Source: Conchocele bisecta
Taxonomy: Eukaryota > Mollusca > Bivalvia > Lucinida > Thyasiridae
DNA length: 64,000 nt
Assembly: GCA_029237695.1 (NCBI GenBank)
Contig: CM055273.1
Location: forward strand, 54,983,968 to 55,047,967
Reading direction: 5' to 3'
Positions 29,311 through 39,984 of the stretch are shown here, in pieces. The notes under the pieces are model-generated. The model made no database searches. It worked only from the letters and a program-made list of their open reading frames with translations, and was not told the origin of the DNA. The position numbers and the translations under genes are program-made. Every line of letters starts with the position of its first letter. Within the stretch, counting starts at the first letter, position 1.

Positions 29311-29397
29311 GCTGCAGGCAACGAGAACGAATCAAGAATGGACCGCCTGCCACGTGCGTATCGATGTGCCGTCGATTCCATTGATTCAGTGTACTTT

Positions 29398-29809
29398 CAA
29401 GGTGTATGATCACGTGGTACTAACAACAACAACAAGTACTGAAATTGCCAGAATCTATCTGATTCACAGTACGTATTCTTTTATAGTGTCCTTATTACGT
29501 AACGGATTTTGATGAAATATGGCGCATCAAACGCGTCTTGTTAATCTGCATTTGGTGGTCTCTGTATTGTCGCCCAAACGTCTGTCGTTTTTGCGAAGAG
29601 TCGATTTCCGTGACTCCTACACGGAAATCGATTCTTGGCAAATGTGCCAAACTCCATGGACCACCAAATGCAGCTCATGAAGACGCGTTTGCTGCGCCAT
29701 ATTTCATAAAAATCCGTTTCATATTAAGGAAAATATCAAATAATACTTTCAAGATTTCAAACTTTCAGCCACTGTTGTTGTTGTTATAACCACGTGATCA
29801 TGCACCTTG
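29398..29809. mobile_element. Family K long inverted repeat, copy K1
   Basis: CAAGGTGTATGATCACGTGG at the left, CCACGTGATCATGCACCTTG at the right. About 200-bp arms include CTGCATTTGGTGGTCTCTGT and TCGATTTCCGTG / CACGGAAATCGA. Also at 54564-54977 and partly at 40663-40932. Confidence 0.85.
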
Positions 29810-30070
29810 ACTTTGTCAATTAACAATGAAGAATGCGCGGAAATTGTGTTACTCAATCTTGAACTTTTAATAATCCTGTTTCTAAAACAGATTTAGCTAC
29901 TACACATATATCAAACCATATTACATACAAGTTAAATTTCCAACCGTGGGTTGATCTAACCTAATAAATGTTCCGGTTATTTGATATTGTCTTCAAAAGT
30001 TCGAGTATTCACTATAATAATCAGGTAGAATGTATCAGAATAGCGGTGGCAATCAGGAAATGTCAGTCAG

Positions 30071-30250
30071 ATGGAAATCTGTATAGAAATTGCAGGTGGA
30101 TGTAACACGTCTCATACTTCGGGATTAAATTCCGCGATCGGATTATCTAGATTGGATTCGTCTTCACAAGTTGAACCCCTCGAACTCCTCATAGCCTGTA
30201 ATCGAAGAACGCCTCGAAATGGATGTTGTACTACGGTAAACTGTATATGA
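30071..30250 (+). CDS. Candidate small ORF or first coding exon (unidentified)
   Basis: ATG in context CAGTCAGATGG opens a 59-residue frame: MEICIEIAGGCNTSHTSGLN, SAIGLSRLDSSSQVEPLELL, then IACNRRTPRNGCCTT. A donor-like ACG|GTAAAC at 30235 is phase 0; reading on adds VNCI and a stop. The composition (Ser, Thr and Cys rich) looks coding, and no other repeat overlaps. The phase-0 donor fits the phase-0 start of the candidate terminal exon 31616-31684. No homology recognised. Confidence 0.25.
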   Translation: MEICIEIAGGCNTSHTSGLNSAIGLSRLDSSSQVEPLELLIACNRRTPRNGCCTTVNCI

Positions 30251-30280
30251 CACATTTACCAATAGTGTAGATCCAGATTT

Positions 30281-30556
30281 ATCCCGTCAACACAGTGCGT
30301 ATGTGCCGTGAAACACGGTGCCGTGAAACATGTTTGATATCCTGCCAATACGACCTAATCACTGCCTATGAATATTTTAAAGCCATTTGTAGGTGTTGAC
30401 GGGATAAATAAAATAGTAGGTTAGTGCCGTGAATGGGGAAAACATATATGGCGCGGCACGGAAACTGGATGTGCTCGGCAGAACCTCGCCCATCCCGTTT
30501 CATGAGCCTTGCCATATTGTTTTACCCATTCATGGCACTAACCTACTATTCTCTAT
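30281..30556. mobile_element. Family E element, copy E7
   Basis: TTTATCCCGTCAACACAGTG to CTAACCTACTATTCTCTATG. The CATATTTGT-GGT interior is shortened (AATCACTGCCTATGAATATT TTAAAGCC). Confidence 0.85.
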
Positions 30557-30592
30557 GAGACGGCTCGTCCCGTCTCATCTGGATCTACAGTA
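30555..30592. repeat. Family D hairpin fragment
   Basis: GAGACGGCTCGTCCCGTCTC ATCTGGATCTAC: a collapsed core hairpin adjoining the end of E7. Confidence 0.5.
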
Positions 30593-30617
30593 AGCACCGT
30601 GGATTCGCATGTACAGT

Positions 30618-30741
30618 ACAGTGGGATCAGCGTGTAAGTGCACACACGAACGAACACGACAGGTTGGAACCAACCTGTCGTGGTGGAACCAACCTGTCGT
30701 GTTCGTTCGTGTGTGCACTTACACGCTGACTCCACTGTACA
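30618..30741. mobile_element. Family M hairpin, copy M2
   Basis: TACAGTGGGATCAGCGTGTA AGTGCACACACGAACGAACACGACAGGTTGG faces its full inverse, with an 18-base duplication (GGAACCAACCTGTCGTGGT) at the loop. TA at both ends. Confidence 0.85.
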
Positions 30742-30871
30742 TGTGTAGCGGAGGAATAACGGAAACTACCCGCATAAATACATCCACAGTGTACTGAATG
30801 GAATTTGCTACGGTATTTTCAGATTGCTTGCATTTTTGTGCACGATATTGCGTACGTGCAAGAGGTCTATA

Positions 30872-31087
30872 TTCGGGGCCTCTACAGGGATGGACTGGCC
30901 TGCGGGTTAGAAAACATGACTTCCAATCCGGACTTTGTGGGTTCAAACCTCGCTTGAGGCATCAAACATACTTTCATAGTATTTCCACCCCACTGGTCTG
31001 TCGGATGAGACTTTAAAAACGTGGTTCCCGTCTCTATATGACCATAGCTGCTAAACCCATTCACTTTCACTTTTTCGGGGCCTCTAC
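30872..31087 (+). mobile_element. SINE with 14-bp target duplication
   Basis: TTCGGGGCCTCTAC occurs at 30872-30885 and 31074-31087, flanking a 188-bp insert. The insert has a tRNA-like head with A-box-like TGGCCTGCGGGTTAGA and B-box GGGTTCAAACCTC. The body contains GGATGAGACTTTAAAAACGT GGTTCCCGTCT, similar to the block at 55447-55473. This is a tRNA-derived SINE; the end near the right duplication lacks a long A-tail. Confidence 0.8.
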
Positions 31088-31615
31088 GCTTATACCACAT
31101 CCGTACAGATATCGTATACTTATAAGTTCAGTTATCGTATATTTGTATAATATTCGTATAGTATGTTTGTATTATGTAAAAAAAACCGGTATAATACGAT
31201 GATACGGTACAAATGTACCAATATTATACAATGACACGCTATTCTTATTAAATATACCAATATTATAGCGGATATTTTTTTATAGAAATAGGTAACCAGC
31301 AGAAAAGCGCTACTGTATGCCTTTGTTGTGCACATTACAAACATTCAGCTGACATCGGTAGTATAGGAGACATGTATTAATATAATGTAATATCTGCTAA
31401 AATATCAAAGGAAAAAATAAAAGCATTGAAAGTGAATTTAATCCTTAGAAAACATAATTATGAATTTATAAAAGACATCTCTGTGACTACGAATGAGCGG
31501 GTAGCTATTTACTGCTACGTACATGTACATGTATATGGTCAAGTCAGCACTTTTTGCCTTCATCTCAAAACGATAGAAATGTAATATCAGGTTTTTAATT
31601 TATAATCAACTTTAG
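31088..31615. other. No feature recognised
   Basis: Very AT-rich with locally repeated ATAATACGATGATACGGTAC / ACCAATATTATA words. Confidence 0.35.
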
Positions 31616-31684
31616 GAGCAACCGAACGGCGACCCAGACATAGACGATAAATTCAGCGATAACATTTTGTTCGGGATCTCCTGA
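31616..31684 (+). CDS. Candidate terminal exon (unidentified)
   Basis: After TTTATAATCAACTTTAG the frame reads EQPNGDPDIDDKFSDNILFG IS and stops. The acidic, Asn/Asp-rich C-terminal character stands out in this AT-rich stretch. It starts in phase 0, which fits the donor at 30235. No poly(A) signal is obvious within 100 bases. Could be chance. Confidence 0.25.
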   Translation, partial: EQPNGDPDIDDKFSDNILFGIS

Positions 31685-31968
31685 ACTTGATTTCCGACTA
31701 TAACTCATGCTCCGGAAATGTTAATCGGATGTTCTCGTAATTAATCGGCGGCTAAATCATGTTCCGCCAATTTTCCCGATCTCCCGCAATTCACTTGCCA
31801 CTGTAAACGTCATATAGGCAACTAACGTTCATTCAATAATGCCAACAGACGGAGTGATGCTGATGTTTGTTCTTAACTCGGATGAAATGCTATACAACCA
31901 CTAGGCTTGCTTCAAATACTTTAGAAAACAACAAATGATACCATAATAACAGATGTCTAGTTCGATTG

Positions 31969-32130
31969 TACTGTGGAACCTCTCTAAACCGGACAAAACA
32001 GAGAAATGTTAGTTGTGTTTAATTTTCATAGGTTTCATTGCGCTTTATCTCAGATGATAATGTCTGTTCATGCTCGCAAAGCAAACACGTCTTGAAGTAG
32101 TCATCTACCTATTTGACAGTGGAACATCCC
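31969..32130. mobile_element. Family C element, copy C4
   Basis: TACTGTGGAACCTCTCTAAA CCGGACAAAA at the left; decayed GACAGTGGAACATCCC at the right. The interior GTCTGTTCATGCTCGCAAAG resembles C8 and C13. Confidence 0.65.
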
Positions 32131-32233
32131 AGGGCTCACCATATATTTGCCTCGAGTGTAGACCCTGAATTCAGCACGCACCCTAGTACAACCCGCGTAA
32201 ATGCTGCATAACTGTTTTCCTTACAAACTAACA

Positions 32234-32295
32234 GAAGTGTAGGCCCAGATCAGGCTGCGCGGACGCGCAGCCTGATCTGGGGCTACACTGACCAC
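32234..32295. mobile_element. Family B core hairpin, copy B8
   Basis: GTGTAGGCCCAGATCAGGCT GCGCG facing CGCGCAGCCTGATCTGGGGC TACAC; arms almost perfect. Confidence 0.75.
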
Positions 32296-33345
32296 CGATG
32301 AATTTAGGCAAATTACACCACGAGGCGTCATGATTCTGCCCAGCCGACGCTGCTAGCTTACACAGTTCGTGAGAACGCAACTTAGCAACGATTTTCCGTA
32401 AGCCGAATTAAAAATCTATTGATTTTGACATTGGTATGACGTTTTGATGAAGACGTATTCTATATTCACACCCGGAAACATATATAGTGCATACAGCCAT
32501 AAAACAATGCCAATTCATAATAATCGCAGTTGAAACGTTACACTAGTCTTGTTAATACATTTCTACACATTTTATTGCTGAGTGTTAAGTCCGCAAAATG
32601 GGCCTCATGACTTTTACAACCAGCGTACCCCCCGCATCAGCACGTTTATCTGCACATTGTGTTCTGATTCTACAGTATTCGCCATTCGTGGAAAATTCCA
32701 TTTATTTAAAGCAAACAAAACATGTTTATTTTTATACACAATGGTATTTAACTAATGTTTGTACACGTTCTCTGGTGCTCGAACTGTTCTTGGTGTCTTC
32801 AAGATACGGACCGTTTCTAAATCCAATGCTTGGCCACACACACACATTAATCAGTGTATAATTATATCAACACAATTATGTTGTCAAATAAAGATACCGT
32901 CCGTCGAATGATTGATATCTGTATCCGATTTGAATATTTCTGTGGTTAAATTGTCAATACAGCGTTTTATATATAGGCCCTGTCTTCTAAGTGTAGTTGA
33001 AGAATAATTATTATACGGTAGACAAGATCAACTCGTACGTCACACAAATTGTATAACATACCATAAAAAGGAACAACCAAATATTTTCACTTTGTACAAT
33101 TGCCATTCGATATTAGCTTTTCGACAGAATAAACGAAATATAAAAAACAACGCAGTATGTAGTTTTCGTTAACATGTAAATTAGTGTACTACGCACATGT
33201 ACAATATAAGTTTACCTATATTTATTGGATCTTTCAACATATTGGCACTTACTCACTGCAGTACAAAATGCAATGCACGTCATTTATGGAAACCGTAGTA
33301 TCGTTCAGCCTGCGCATGCGCGATGGTAGATCAGGGCATGCGAAA
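32296..33345. other. 1 kb with no feature recognised
   Basis: AT-rich, no repeat family or supported exon seen. Confidence 0.4.
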
Positions 33346-33348
33346 CAG

Positions 33349-33589
33349 GGGCCCGTTTCACTAAACTTCTTACGACTAAAATGTTCCTAAGTGCAAATTT
33401 AAGATCGTCTGTAAATTTCAATTGATGGATTTACATTTATTGAGCATAGGCTGCATATGCAGCCTATGCTCAATAAATGTAAATCCATTAATTATTTACA
33501 AGAAAACATTGTTAATGTGAAATTTACAGACTATCATAATTGTGCACTTACGAACATTTTAGTCGTAAGAAGCTTAGTGAAACGGGCCC
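33349..33589. mobile_element. Family A MITE, complete copy A7
   Basis: Best-preserved copy: GGGCCCGTTTCACTAAACTT / AAGCTTAGTGAAACGGGCCC. Perfect core palindrome TTTACATTTATTGAGCATAG GCTGCA / TGCAGCCTATGCTCAATAAA. CAG duplications at 33346-33348 and 33590-33592. Confidence 0.92.
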
Positions 33590-33664
33590 CAGTATCCGCC
33601 AATAAATGATACATACTCAAGTCAAACGCGTTCAAAAGGTTCCGCTAATCACGTGTGGCCTATG

Positions 33665-33740
33665 CATGAAGGGGTAAGTGGAAGAAAGGGGATTAGTCCA
33701 TAAGCGTCATATCCTCCTTCTTCCACTGTCCCTTCATATA
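33665..33740. repeat. Hairpin related to the 42560-43190 array
   Basis: AAGTGGAAGAAAGGGGATTA faces TCCTCCTTCTTCCACT, the same design as the array's TAGTGGAAGAAGGGGG / CCCCCTTC hairpins. Confidence 0.5.
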
Positions 33741-33792
33741 TGCTACATGTATCTAACATTCATGCTTACGTCAGTTGCTTATTTCGAGGTTA

Positions 33793-34086
33793 TTATCCCC
33801 TCGCCGATAGTCAAGATGTGATATAGTGTGCGTACAAGCGTACGTGCGTTTGTACGTTAGTAACACCTTTCATTGTTCAATAACTTATTAATCGCTTCAC
33901 CGATTTTGATAATATTCGGTCACAATGTATGTATAGGGATGGTGCTTTGTTTCGCATACGAACCACATTCGATCGCCCACGGCCAATGTCAATGAGGACT
34001 TATGTTCACCTTATTTGTAAGGCAAATGCGTTAAAATTGTTTTTTTTTGTATTATTAAGGCTGCCGGCGAGGGGATTAGCTTCGTA
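33793..34086. mobile_element. Family T element with CCCCTCGCC inverted ends, copy 1
   Basis: TTATCCCCTCGCCGATAG at the left, CTGCCGGCGAGGGGATTAG at the right. The body GTTAGTAACACCTTTCATTG, GCTTCACCGATTTTGATAAT and GTCAATGAGGACTTATGTTC recurs at 63341-63735. Confidence 0.7.
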
Positions 34087-34281
34087 AAAACGACACCCTT
34101 GTCGTAATTACAATGTTTGTCGATAGCATCATAACAGCATAAGTGAATTATGCTTTTAAGTAATACCACACTGTTTCTGTACCGATTGCGTTCTTCTCTC
34201 GGGAAGGACAAGCACTTATCGATGAATTATGAAAGAAAAATAGGTCATGATCTGAAAAATGCCAGTTATTCCTTTGACAGC

Positions 34282-34347
34282 CATTGTAGACCCTGACCAG
34301 ACTGCGCGGATGTATCCGCGCAGCCTGGTCAGGCTCTACAATGTTCG
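34282..34347. mobile_element. Family B core hairpin, copy B9
   Basis: TTGTAGACCCTGACCAGACT GCGCGGAT facing ATCCGCGCAGCCTGGTCAGG CTCTACAA. Confidence 0.75.
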
Positions 34348-34641
34348 CAATTCTGTAAATGAATACACCATCTAAACACACAGCTTATAATGTAAAATGC
34401 ATTCATCATCAAACTGCATATTTTTACGTCGCTCAGCAGATTATAGTTTACACTTGTCCGAAACGACGAAAGCATAGTTTTCATATGTATGGTGACTCGT
34501 TTTATGGGCAACAACATTTCCAAGAGTTAGTTAATGGAATTAGCGGTCTATGTCTTGCAACTCAATAGCCGATTAGGGACAGGCACAACCCACGATAAAG
34601 CAATGGAACATACGGCTGTTCTGCAGTCGCCTGATTTATAC

Positions 34642-34862
34642 TACAGTGGAACCCCTCTAAACCGGACACCATGGGAGGCCCCCTGGGTGTCGGGTTTGAG
34701 AGGTTCCACTGGAAAACAGGCAGATGACTACGTCAAGACACGCGTGGATGCTTTGCGATCATTACAGTCATTGTCAATAGAGGTAAATGGCAATTAAACA
34801 AATACAAATTAAGTACAACTAACATGGCTCCTCTGTGTCCGGTTTAGAGAGGTTCCACTGTA
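34642..34862. mobile_element. Family C element, copy C5, with internal hairpin
   Basis: A compact hairpin (34642-34710: TACAGTGGAACCCCTCTAAA / TTTGAGAGGTTCCACT) is followed by a second right end at 34829-34862 (TGTGTCCGGTTTAGAGAGGT TCCACTGTA). Confidence 0.75.
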
Positions 34863-34947
34863 CTATTGGGCGCATAAGCCGCGTGCCAAATATGAATAAA
34901 CAATTATACATTGCATGTACTAATGCCACAGGGCGTGTAAGATACGC

Positions 34948-35016
34948 ACCGGCCCGGAATGGAACCGAGGACCTCTGGTTTACCATCGCTCTAACCGACT
35001 GAGGTAACCGGGCTCG
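34948..35016 (-). mobile_element. tRNA-derived SINE head, first copy
   Basis: Minus strand reads GCCCGGTTACCTCAGTCGGT TAGAGCGATGG (A-box region) and AGGTCCTCGGTTCCATTCC (B-box region). The cloverleaf is imperfect, so this is a SINE head or tRNA pseudogene, not a working tRNA. Flanks (CTCGAAGAACAAACCATATG) match the next copy. Confidence 0.65.
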
Positions 35017-35197
35017 AAGAACAAACCATATGCCCATCGTTAATTACATACATACTGTGCCATGCCTCATTCAAGTAGAATTCGTTCCCGAATTCGTGAT
35101 TTTATGGGACAGGGATCTACATCGTGGTTGATCTCGGAGTATATATCAGTCACGGTTCCCCAGTTGAACGCCAACTGTCACCGGGTGAAAAAGATGC

Positions 35198-35275
35198 GCA
35201 TCGGCCCGGGACGCGAACATGGGACCTCTGATTTAGCGTACCATCGCTCTAACCGACTGATATAACCATGCTCGA
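35198..35275 (-). mobile_element. tRNA-derived SINE head, second copy
   Basis: GCATGGTTATATCAGTCGGT TAGAGCGATGG and CCCATGTTCGCGTCCCGGGC, about 255 bp from the first and in the same orientation, with shared downstream CTCGAATACACACCTTATG and GTTACATACATA. Confidence 0.7.
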
Positions 35276-36130
35276 ATACACACCTTATGTGCGTGAGTTA
35301 CATACATATCGCAACACTAACATTAATTTCCTACATTCCTATTTATATTTTACAGAAAACTATATTGTATCTTGTATCTTGTAAACGAAACAGTCAAATT
35401 AGTGTATGATATCGCAATCAATTGTTTAGACTATGTGTATGTGAAGTTTAAAAATATGCAGTGACCATCGAACAGTATGATGTAATTTTATTTTCGGGCC
35501 CAGCTACTGTCGTTTGCTGCACGTTCAGATCTGGAAGAATAAAACAGTAATGTGCTTTATGAATTTAAGGACCCGTGGGGATTCATAATTGCTTCGTAAA
35601 TGTGATGGGGAAAATGCATAACATACATGTAAGCAATCTCTTCTTACTACATGCATGTCCTACACAGTGCATTTATATTCAAAGTATGATAGCTGAAGGG
35701 TTTGTTGACCCTTTGTTAAAATGTTTGAGAATTCAGTAAAGACTGTGTAACAGTAAGAAAAATACACAGTGCTGTAGATACATACCTGTATTACCATAAA
35801 TACTGTATTGAATCCAGTGACTTGTAAGCAGTTATATGAGTGTATTGTCACTACTGTCTACTTGTCTCCTGTGCGAGTATATACGTTCTTTACTGTAGAA
35901 GATGCACTTCTAATAATAGGCAGTGCATCAGTTTGACATTTTACACATTGCAAAAGTGTACATTGTATATTCTGTGAGTGATGGTAGAAAAACTCAGATA
36001 TCTAGCTTTTTGTGTAGTTTGTTGAAATAATATATAATATATATATGACGTTGGCTATACCTACAGTTTATATATGTGGGATGTATTGCACCAACTTTTA
36101 TTAGATTGTCTGCCATATTATTTGTTGCAG
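35276..36130. other. No feature recognised
   Basis: AT-rich, (TA)n-like run near 36028-36046; no repeat family. It would be intron or flank if the following exon is real. Confidence 0.35.
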
Positions 36131-36201
36131 GTGCCAAACCCTCTAAGTGTAAACAAGTACAAACTAAAATGGCGGAGATGGCAACTCAATGCTCTGTATA
36201 A
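36131..36201 (+). CDS. Candidate terminal exon (unidentified)
   Basis: Acceptor TGTCTGCCATATTATTTGTTGCAG is good. Two frames stay open. One reads AKPSKCKQVQTKMAEMATQC SV-stop; the other reads VPNPLSVNKYKLKWRRWQLN ALYNIL-stop. With both open, neither is reliable. A CAG|GTATGA donor follows at 36239. Confidence 0.18.
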
Positions 36202-36584
36202 TATACTCTAAGAAGAACTTCAAAGATATTCAGTCACAGGTATGATTCCACTACATTTGAAACAAAAGGTCATATTCTATAAAGTCAGTCCTTAAGAACA
36301 GTGTAACTGTATCAGTACAAAGTTCTATTCAACCCATTGGCGCATGTCCAGGCTTAGTTCAAAGTTTGCTGGACGCTCAGATCACGATGAATAGTAAAAT
36401 GATAGCTACATATATTACAGTATACCTAGGAATATTCAGATTATGTAATCAATATGACAAATAAGCTGCGACCAGAGACACAATTATGCATATTTCTCAA
36501 CTGATGTAACGTTTCTGTCATATCACGACTACTAGTATGGCATGCAATGTTTTATATGGACAGTAACCAGAAGTATATTGCGTT

Positions 36585-36672
36585 AACCCTATCAACCACA
36601 CAAACCATACGTCCAACATGTGTAAATGCAACCGTTTCAGAGGAGCCGGCTCGTCATGATCTGCAGCATTTG
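36585..36672. repeat. Family D fragment
   Basis: AACCCTATCAACCACACAAA and AGGAGCCGGCTCGTCATGAT CTGCAGCATTTG, decayed end and hairpin half. Confidence 0.45.
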
Positions 36673-36693
36673 TATGTGTTTTTCAATTCTAAA

Positions 36694-36887
36694 CTGTGAC
36701 TGTGACTGGCGAAATGGCGGTTATGGGTTTTACGATCAGTGTAGATCCAGATCAGCCTGTGCATCCGCACAGGCTGATCTGGATCTGCACTGTTCGCCAT
36801 TCCATAAATGAAGCACATGCCATGCTACCAACATGCAATGTAGATCATCAAATCTCATAAGCCTCATTTCTCCATTCACAGCCACAA
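36694..36887. mobile_element. Family B element, complete copy B10
   Basis: TGTGACTGTGACTGGCGAAA and TCATTTCTCCATTCACAGCC ends. Perfect core TGTAGATCCAGATCAGCCTG TGCATCCG / CACAGGCTGATCTGGATCTG. Confidence 0.85.
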
Positions 36888-37097
36888 ATAAACCTGGGCA
36901 TGCGCATTTTCTCATCAAATAAATTGGCCAACTATTGGCACGGACAGGCCAACGTTAGAGACTACAATTTTAACACATTTTACATAAAACAGTATTGTCA
37001 CTTGTGTTTCAAACTCCCAGAATCAAATATATGTACCAATGAAACAAAGCCCGAAATGGTCAGTTTTTGAAAACCCTGGTAGGGTTTTTTATGTCCA

Positions 37098-37260
37098 GAA
37101 GTATGGCAATAGAGACGCGTTGCAATACAAACCATCAGATATAGACACGTGTTGGTGCCGCCAAAACTCATCGCGAGAGGCTATGTCTGCCGCCGATAAC
37201 TACGTGTTTACTGATCTGTATGCAAATCAGCCCATCTGCCACGATTCATTTCGCAACTGA
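37098..37260 (+). CDS. Candidate terminal exon (unidentified)
   Basis: After GGGTTTTTTATGTCCAG the frame reads KYGNRDALQYKPSDIDTCWC then RQNSSREAMSAADNYVFTDL YANQPICHDSFRN and stops. GC is higher than the flanks and the composition is balanced. No domain recognised, no poly(A) signal found close by. Chance cannot be excluded. Confidence 0.25.
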
Positions 37261-38070
37261 CAGAAATTTGTCGAAAACAACACAATTTATAAAGGCTTAA
37301 TATATCTAACGCCACGGGGGACGGTATGGTATAATACACTATATGGATCGAACGCACGTGGCTGTGTGGATTGTGGTATCATTCTGGGAGAAAACGCCGC
37401 TGATTTGTTTCATCTTAATAAGAATTATGAATGAATTACAGTTGATATGTATAGATAATTATAAGTACGACTCGCCATGACAAATTGTGCTTATCTGGCG
37501 TATGACCATTGTAGCGCCTGGTTAACAAACATAGATCACATGTTTTCATTTGGGAATGCTTTCCCAACCGATTATTAAATAGTGCAGGCCCGGATCAGAC
37601 TGCGTGGCCTGCACTACTCACAGTTCAATACACCCCTTTTTGCGACGAGTAACAAAAACGGCTCTAACTTAAAGTACGCATGGCAAATGCAGTAATGTTG
37701 GCATGGAAATGTGTTACACACGGTCGTTACCCTCCGTCCGTAGATATATCCTCATTTGTATTCCGGAAGACAGCTTTCGGTGTCCCGTGAGACTGGAAAA
37801 CGAAACCTGCCAATAGCGATTTCGTCACGTGTTGACAAAATATACCGGTTATTCAGTTTCCTGTCTCGTCCAGTTATATTCATTGGTAAAACTATTTTGC
37901 TCAAGGGAAAAACGGACAATTTATAATGTTTCGTCAGGGTAGATTTAATGTCGATGTTTGGGCCGCCGGGAGACAAATGATCTTAATCCATTTTGTTTGC
38001 AATCAATGTATATTCTGATTTTCTTCTACTGTTGAAACATAATGGTATGACATTTTGCATTGTCTGTCTC
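37261..38070. other. No gene; a small family B-like hairpin
   Basis: TAGTGCAGGCCCGGATCAG and GGCCTGCACTA at 37581-37618 form a short hairpin. The rest is blank. Confidence 0.35.
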
Positions 38071-38073
38071 CAG

Positions 38074-38135
38074 GGTATGGTACCGCGTGGTCTATTGTAT
38101 ACACTGCGGTAATGGCGGCGCCCATTATGTATCAG
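38074..38135 (+). CDS. Candidate internal exon (unidentified)
   Basis: Acceptor CATTGTCTGTCTCCAG and donor CAG|GTAAAT bound 62 nt reading GYGTAWSIVYTAVMAAPIMY Q, a hydrophobic, membrane-segment-like peptide. About 52% GC. The GYGTAW plus hydrophobic run recalls transporter helices, but this is too short to name. Confidence 0.3.
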
Positions 38136-38556
38136 GTAAATCTTATTTTTCATCAATATGACTGCGGTTTCTTCATTTTAATGATGACCATGTTTCAGCC
38201 ATTATCACTACGAGTCCGCCAATACCAAATTTATCAGTATTACTTGTGTCGATAGTCTGAACATTCTGCAGAGAAATTTGAATCGGACGGAATGTAACGC
38301 TGTTTGCCGTCGCGCACAGTGTTGGAGAACGAATTGTAACGTCACGCAACGTCAGAATTATGGCGTTATTGGCGTCATTTTGTAATGTTTGTATGTTCTA
38401 GTTACGTCTGTCACTATATCATCTTTGTTCTTCAGCATTGTAATTAGCACTGTATGTTCTGCCATGTCTTCTTTGGTGACGGTCACGTATTTCTTTATTC
38501 TGTTCATAGTATTGTATGTCTCTGTCTTGCAGTTGTTCTTTCTTCATTTACTGCGG

Positions 38557-38615
38557 CGGGCTGCAGGTTGGGAGCATGTGAATGGTAATTTAATTATGGG
38601 GTTCATCTTTACCAG
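38557..38615 (+). pseudogene. Truncated relative of the 15195-15326 segment
   Basis: GGTTGGGAGCATGTGAATGG TAATTTAATTATGGGGTTCA matches 15210-15255 and is cut off by a family A half element. In frame it reads AAGWEHVNGNLIMGFIF. Confidence 0.45.
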
Positions 38616-38669
38616 GGGCGCGTTTCATTAAACTTCGTACGACTAAAATGTTCGTAAGTGCAAATTTAG
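38616..38669. mobile_element. Family A left half, copy A8
   Basis: CAG|GGGCGCGTTTCATTAAACTT CGTACGACTAAAATGTTCGT; no right terminus. Confidence 0.7.
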
Positions 38670-39630
38670 TTTAATTACAGTTTAGAACAACTACCCCGAG
38701 AACTGCCGTTTTCTACCATGACTAAAAATAGTTTCTGATATTTGATATGTAAAGCAAATGTACATTTTGAAATTATATCTTTTTATTCGCATTAGTAAAT
38801 GAAAAAACGCTAAATATCTCATCATTTCTAGCCAGTACGTCCACGAAATGCTAGTTCGTATCTCTCTTACACGTCTATCCTATACTTCAACTCCAGGTTT
38901 TCGGCCATTTTGAAAACAACGTCGTTAAAATGCATATTACTTCACTAACGCGAACATGCGAGGAGCAGGTACGTTTGTTCCCGTAAAAAAATGACCGTCA
39001 TTATATATGAGTGGTTACCCCGGGGAGAAAATAGTATAATTTTGATGTTACACGTTTGCAACGTTTTTAACCCCGTAATTAAGGCGAAACATGTATTTTT
39101 GTTCACTAGTGTACAGTAGGGATATCACTAAAACATCATAATTGTATTGCCGAATCATATTTCTGAACATTTACTAACATTTATAATTCTAAATTTAACG
39201 TAGATGAATTGGCATTTTACCAGAAACGACTATGTCAAGCCGGCAACACTGTGCGCGACGTCTTTAAACTTTGTCCTATTCAAATTTATCTGCAGAATGT
39301 TCAATACTCTAGAAAATAGTAACACATATGTTACCCCCATCCACGTAGTTATTAGGCTGTACAGTATGTGAAAATAAACGTGCATGTGTATTGCACCCAC
39401 GGATGAAACAACCATCACATCCAGACCACGTGGTTTGGTATCCGCGGCCGAACGTACCACCATGTCAGTCAGATACCATATACCATTTTCATACTGTTTC
39501 GTAGGTACCATGTTTCCTTTGTTCAATATTGTATTATTAGTGTTAACATATACCATCATGTAAACAAACCTAACGGTCTGATAATATATTTGTCCTCATG
39601 CGGAGACTAACATGCACATCACATAACCTC
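38670..39630. other. Nearly 1 kb with no feature recognised
   Basis: A 109-codon minus-strand frame (39559-39230) has no splice or composition support. Confidence 0.35.
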
Positions 39631-39631
39631 T

Positions 39632-39935
39632 GTAGCCTAGTTCACCAACATTGCAAAGTATACTTATCTAGCAAAGTATACTTTGAGGGAGTAATCATTT
39701 GTTTCCCAAAATGCATTATTTCATATAGAACTAACCACTGCATATATTTGATGATTAAAAGTATGCAGAATTATTATACTGAATGTATTACATTATCACA
39801 GCCAAAATGGCAGTATAATGTAATAATTCAGTATAATAAAAATTAATAAATTTATCCTGAAATTGAAAATTTCTCCCTCAAAGTATACTTTGCTAGAAAA
39901 GTATACTTTGCAATGTTGGTGAAATAGGCTACTGA
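39632..39935. mobile_element. Family J element, complete copy J3
   Basis: GTAGCCTAGTTCACCAACAT TGCAAAGTATAC at the left; GTATACTTTGCAATGTTGGT GAAATAGGCTAC at the right. One core arm lacks GCTGTGATAATG (CCAAAATGGCAGTATAATG). Confidence 0.85.
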
Positions 39936-39984
39936 TTGTATTCATGATTTTGTTTCTTCTACTGTGTGCACTGTGAACAAATTG

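Noticed and set aside
34948..35275. Functional tRNA genes
   Set aside because: A and B boxes are recognisable, but acceptor and T stems do not pair properly and the copies sit in repeated flanks; called SINE heads.
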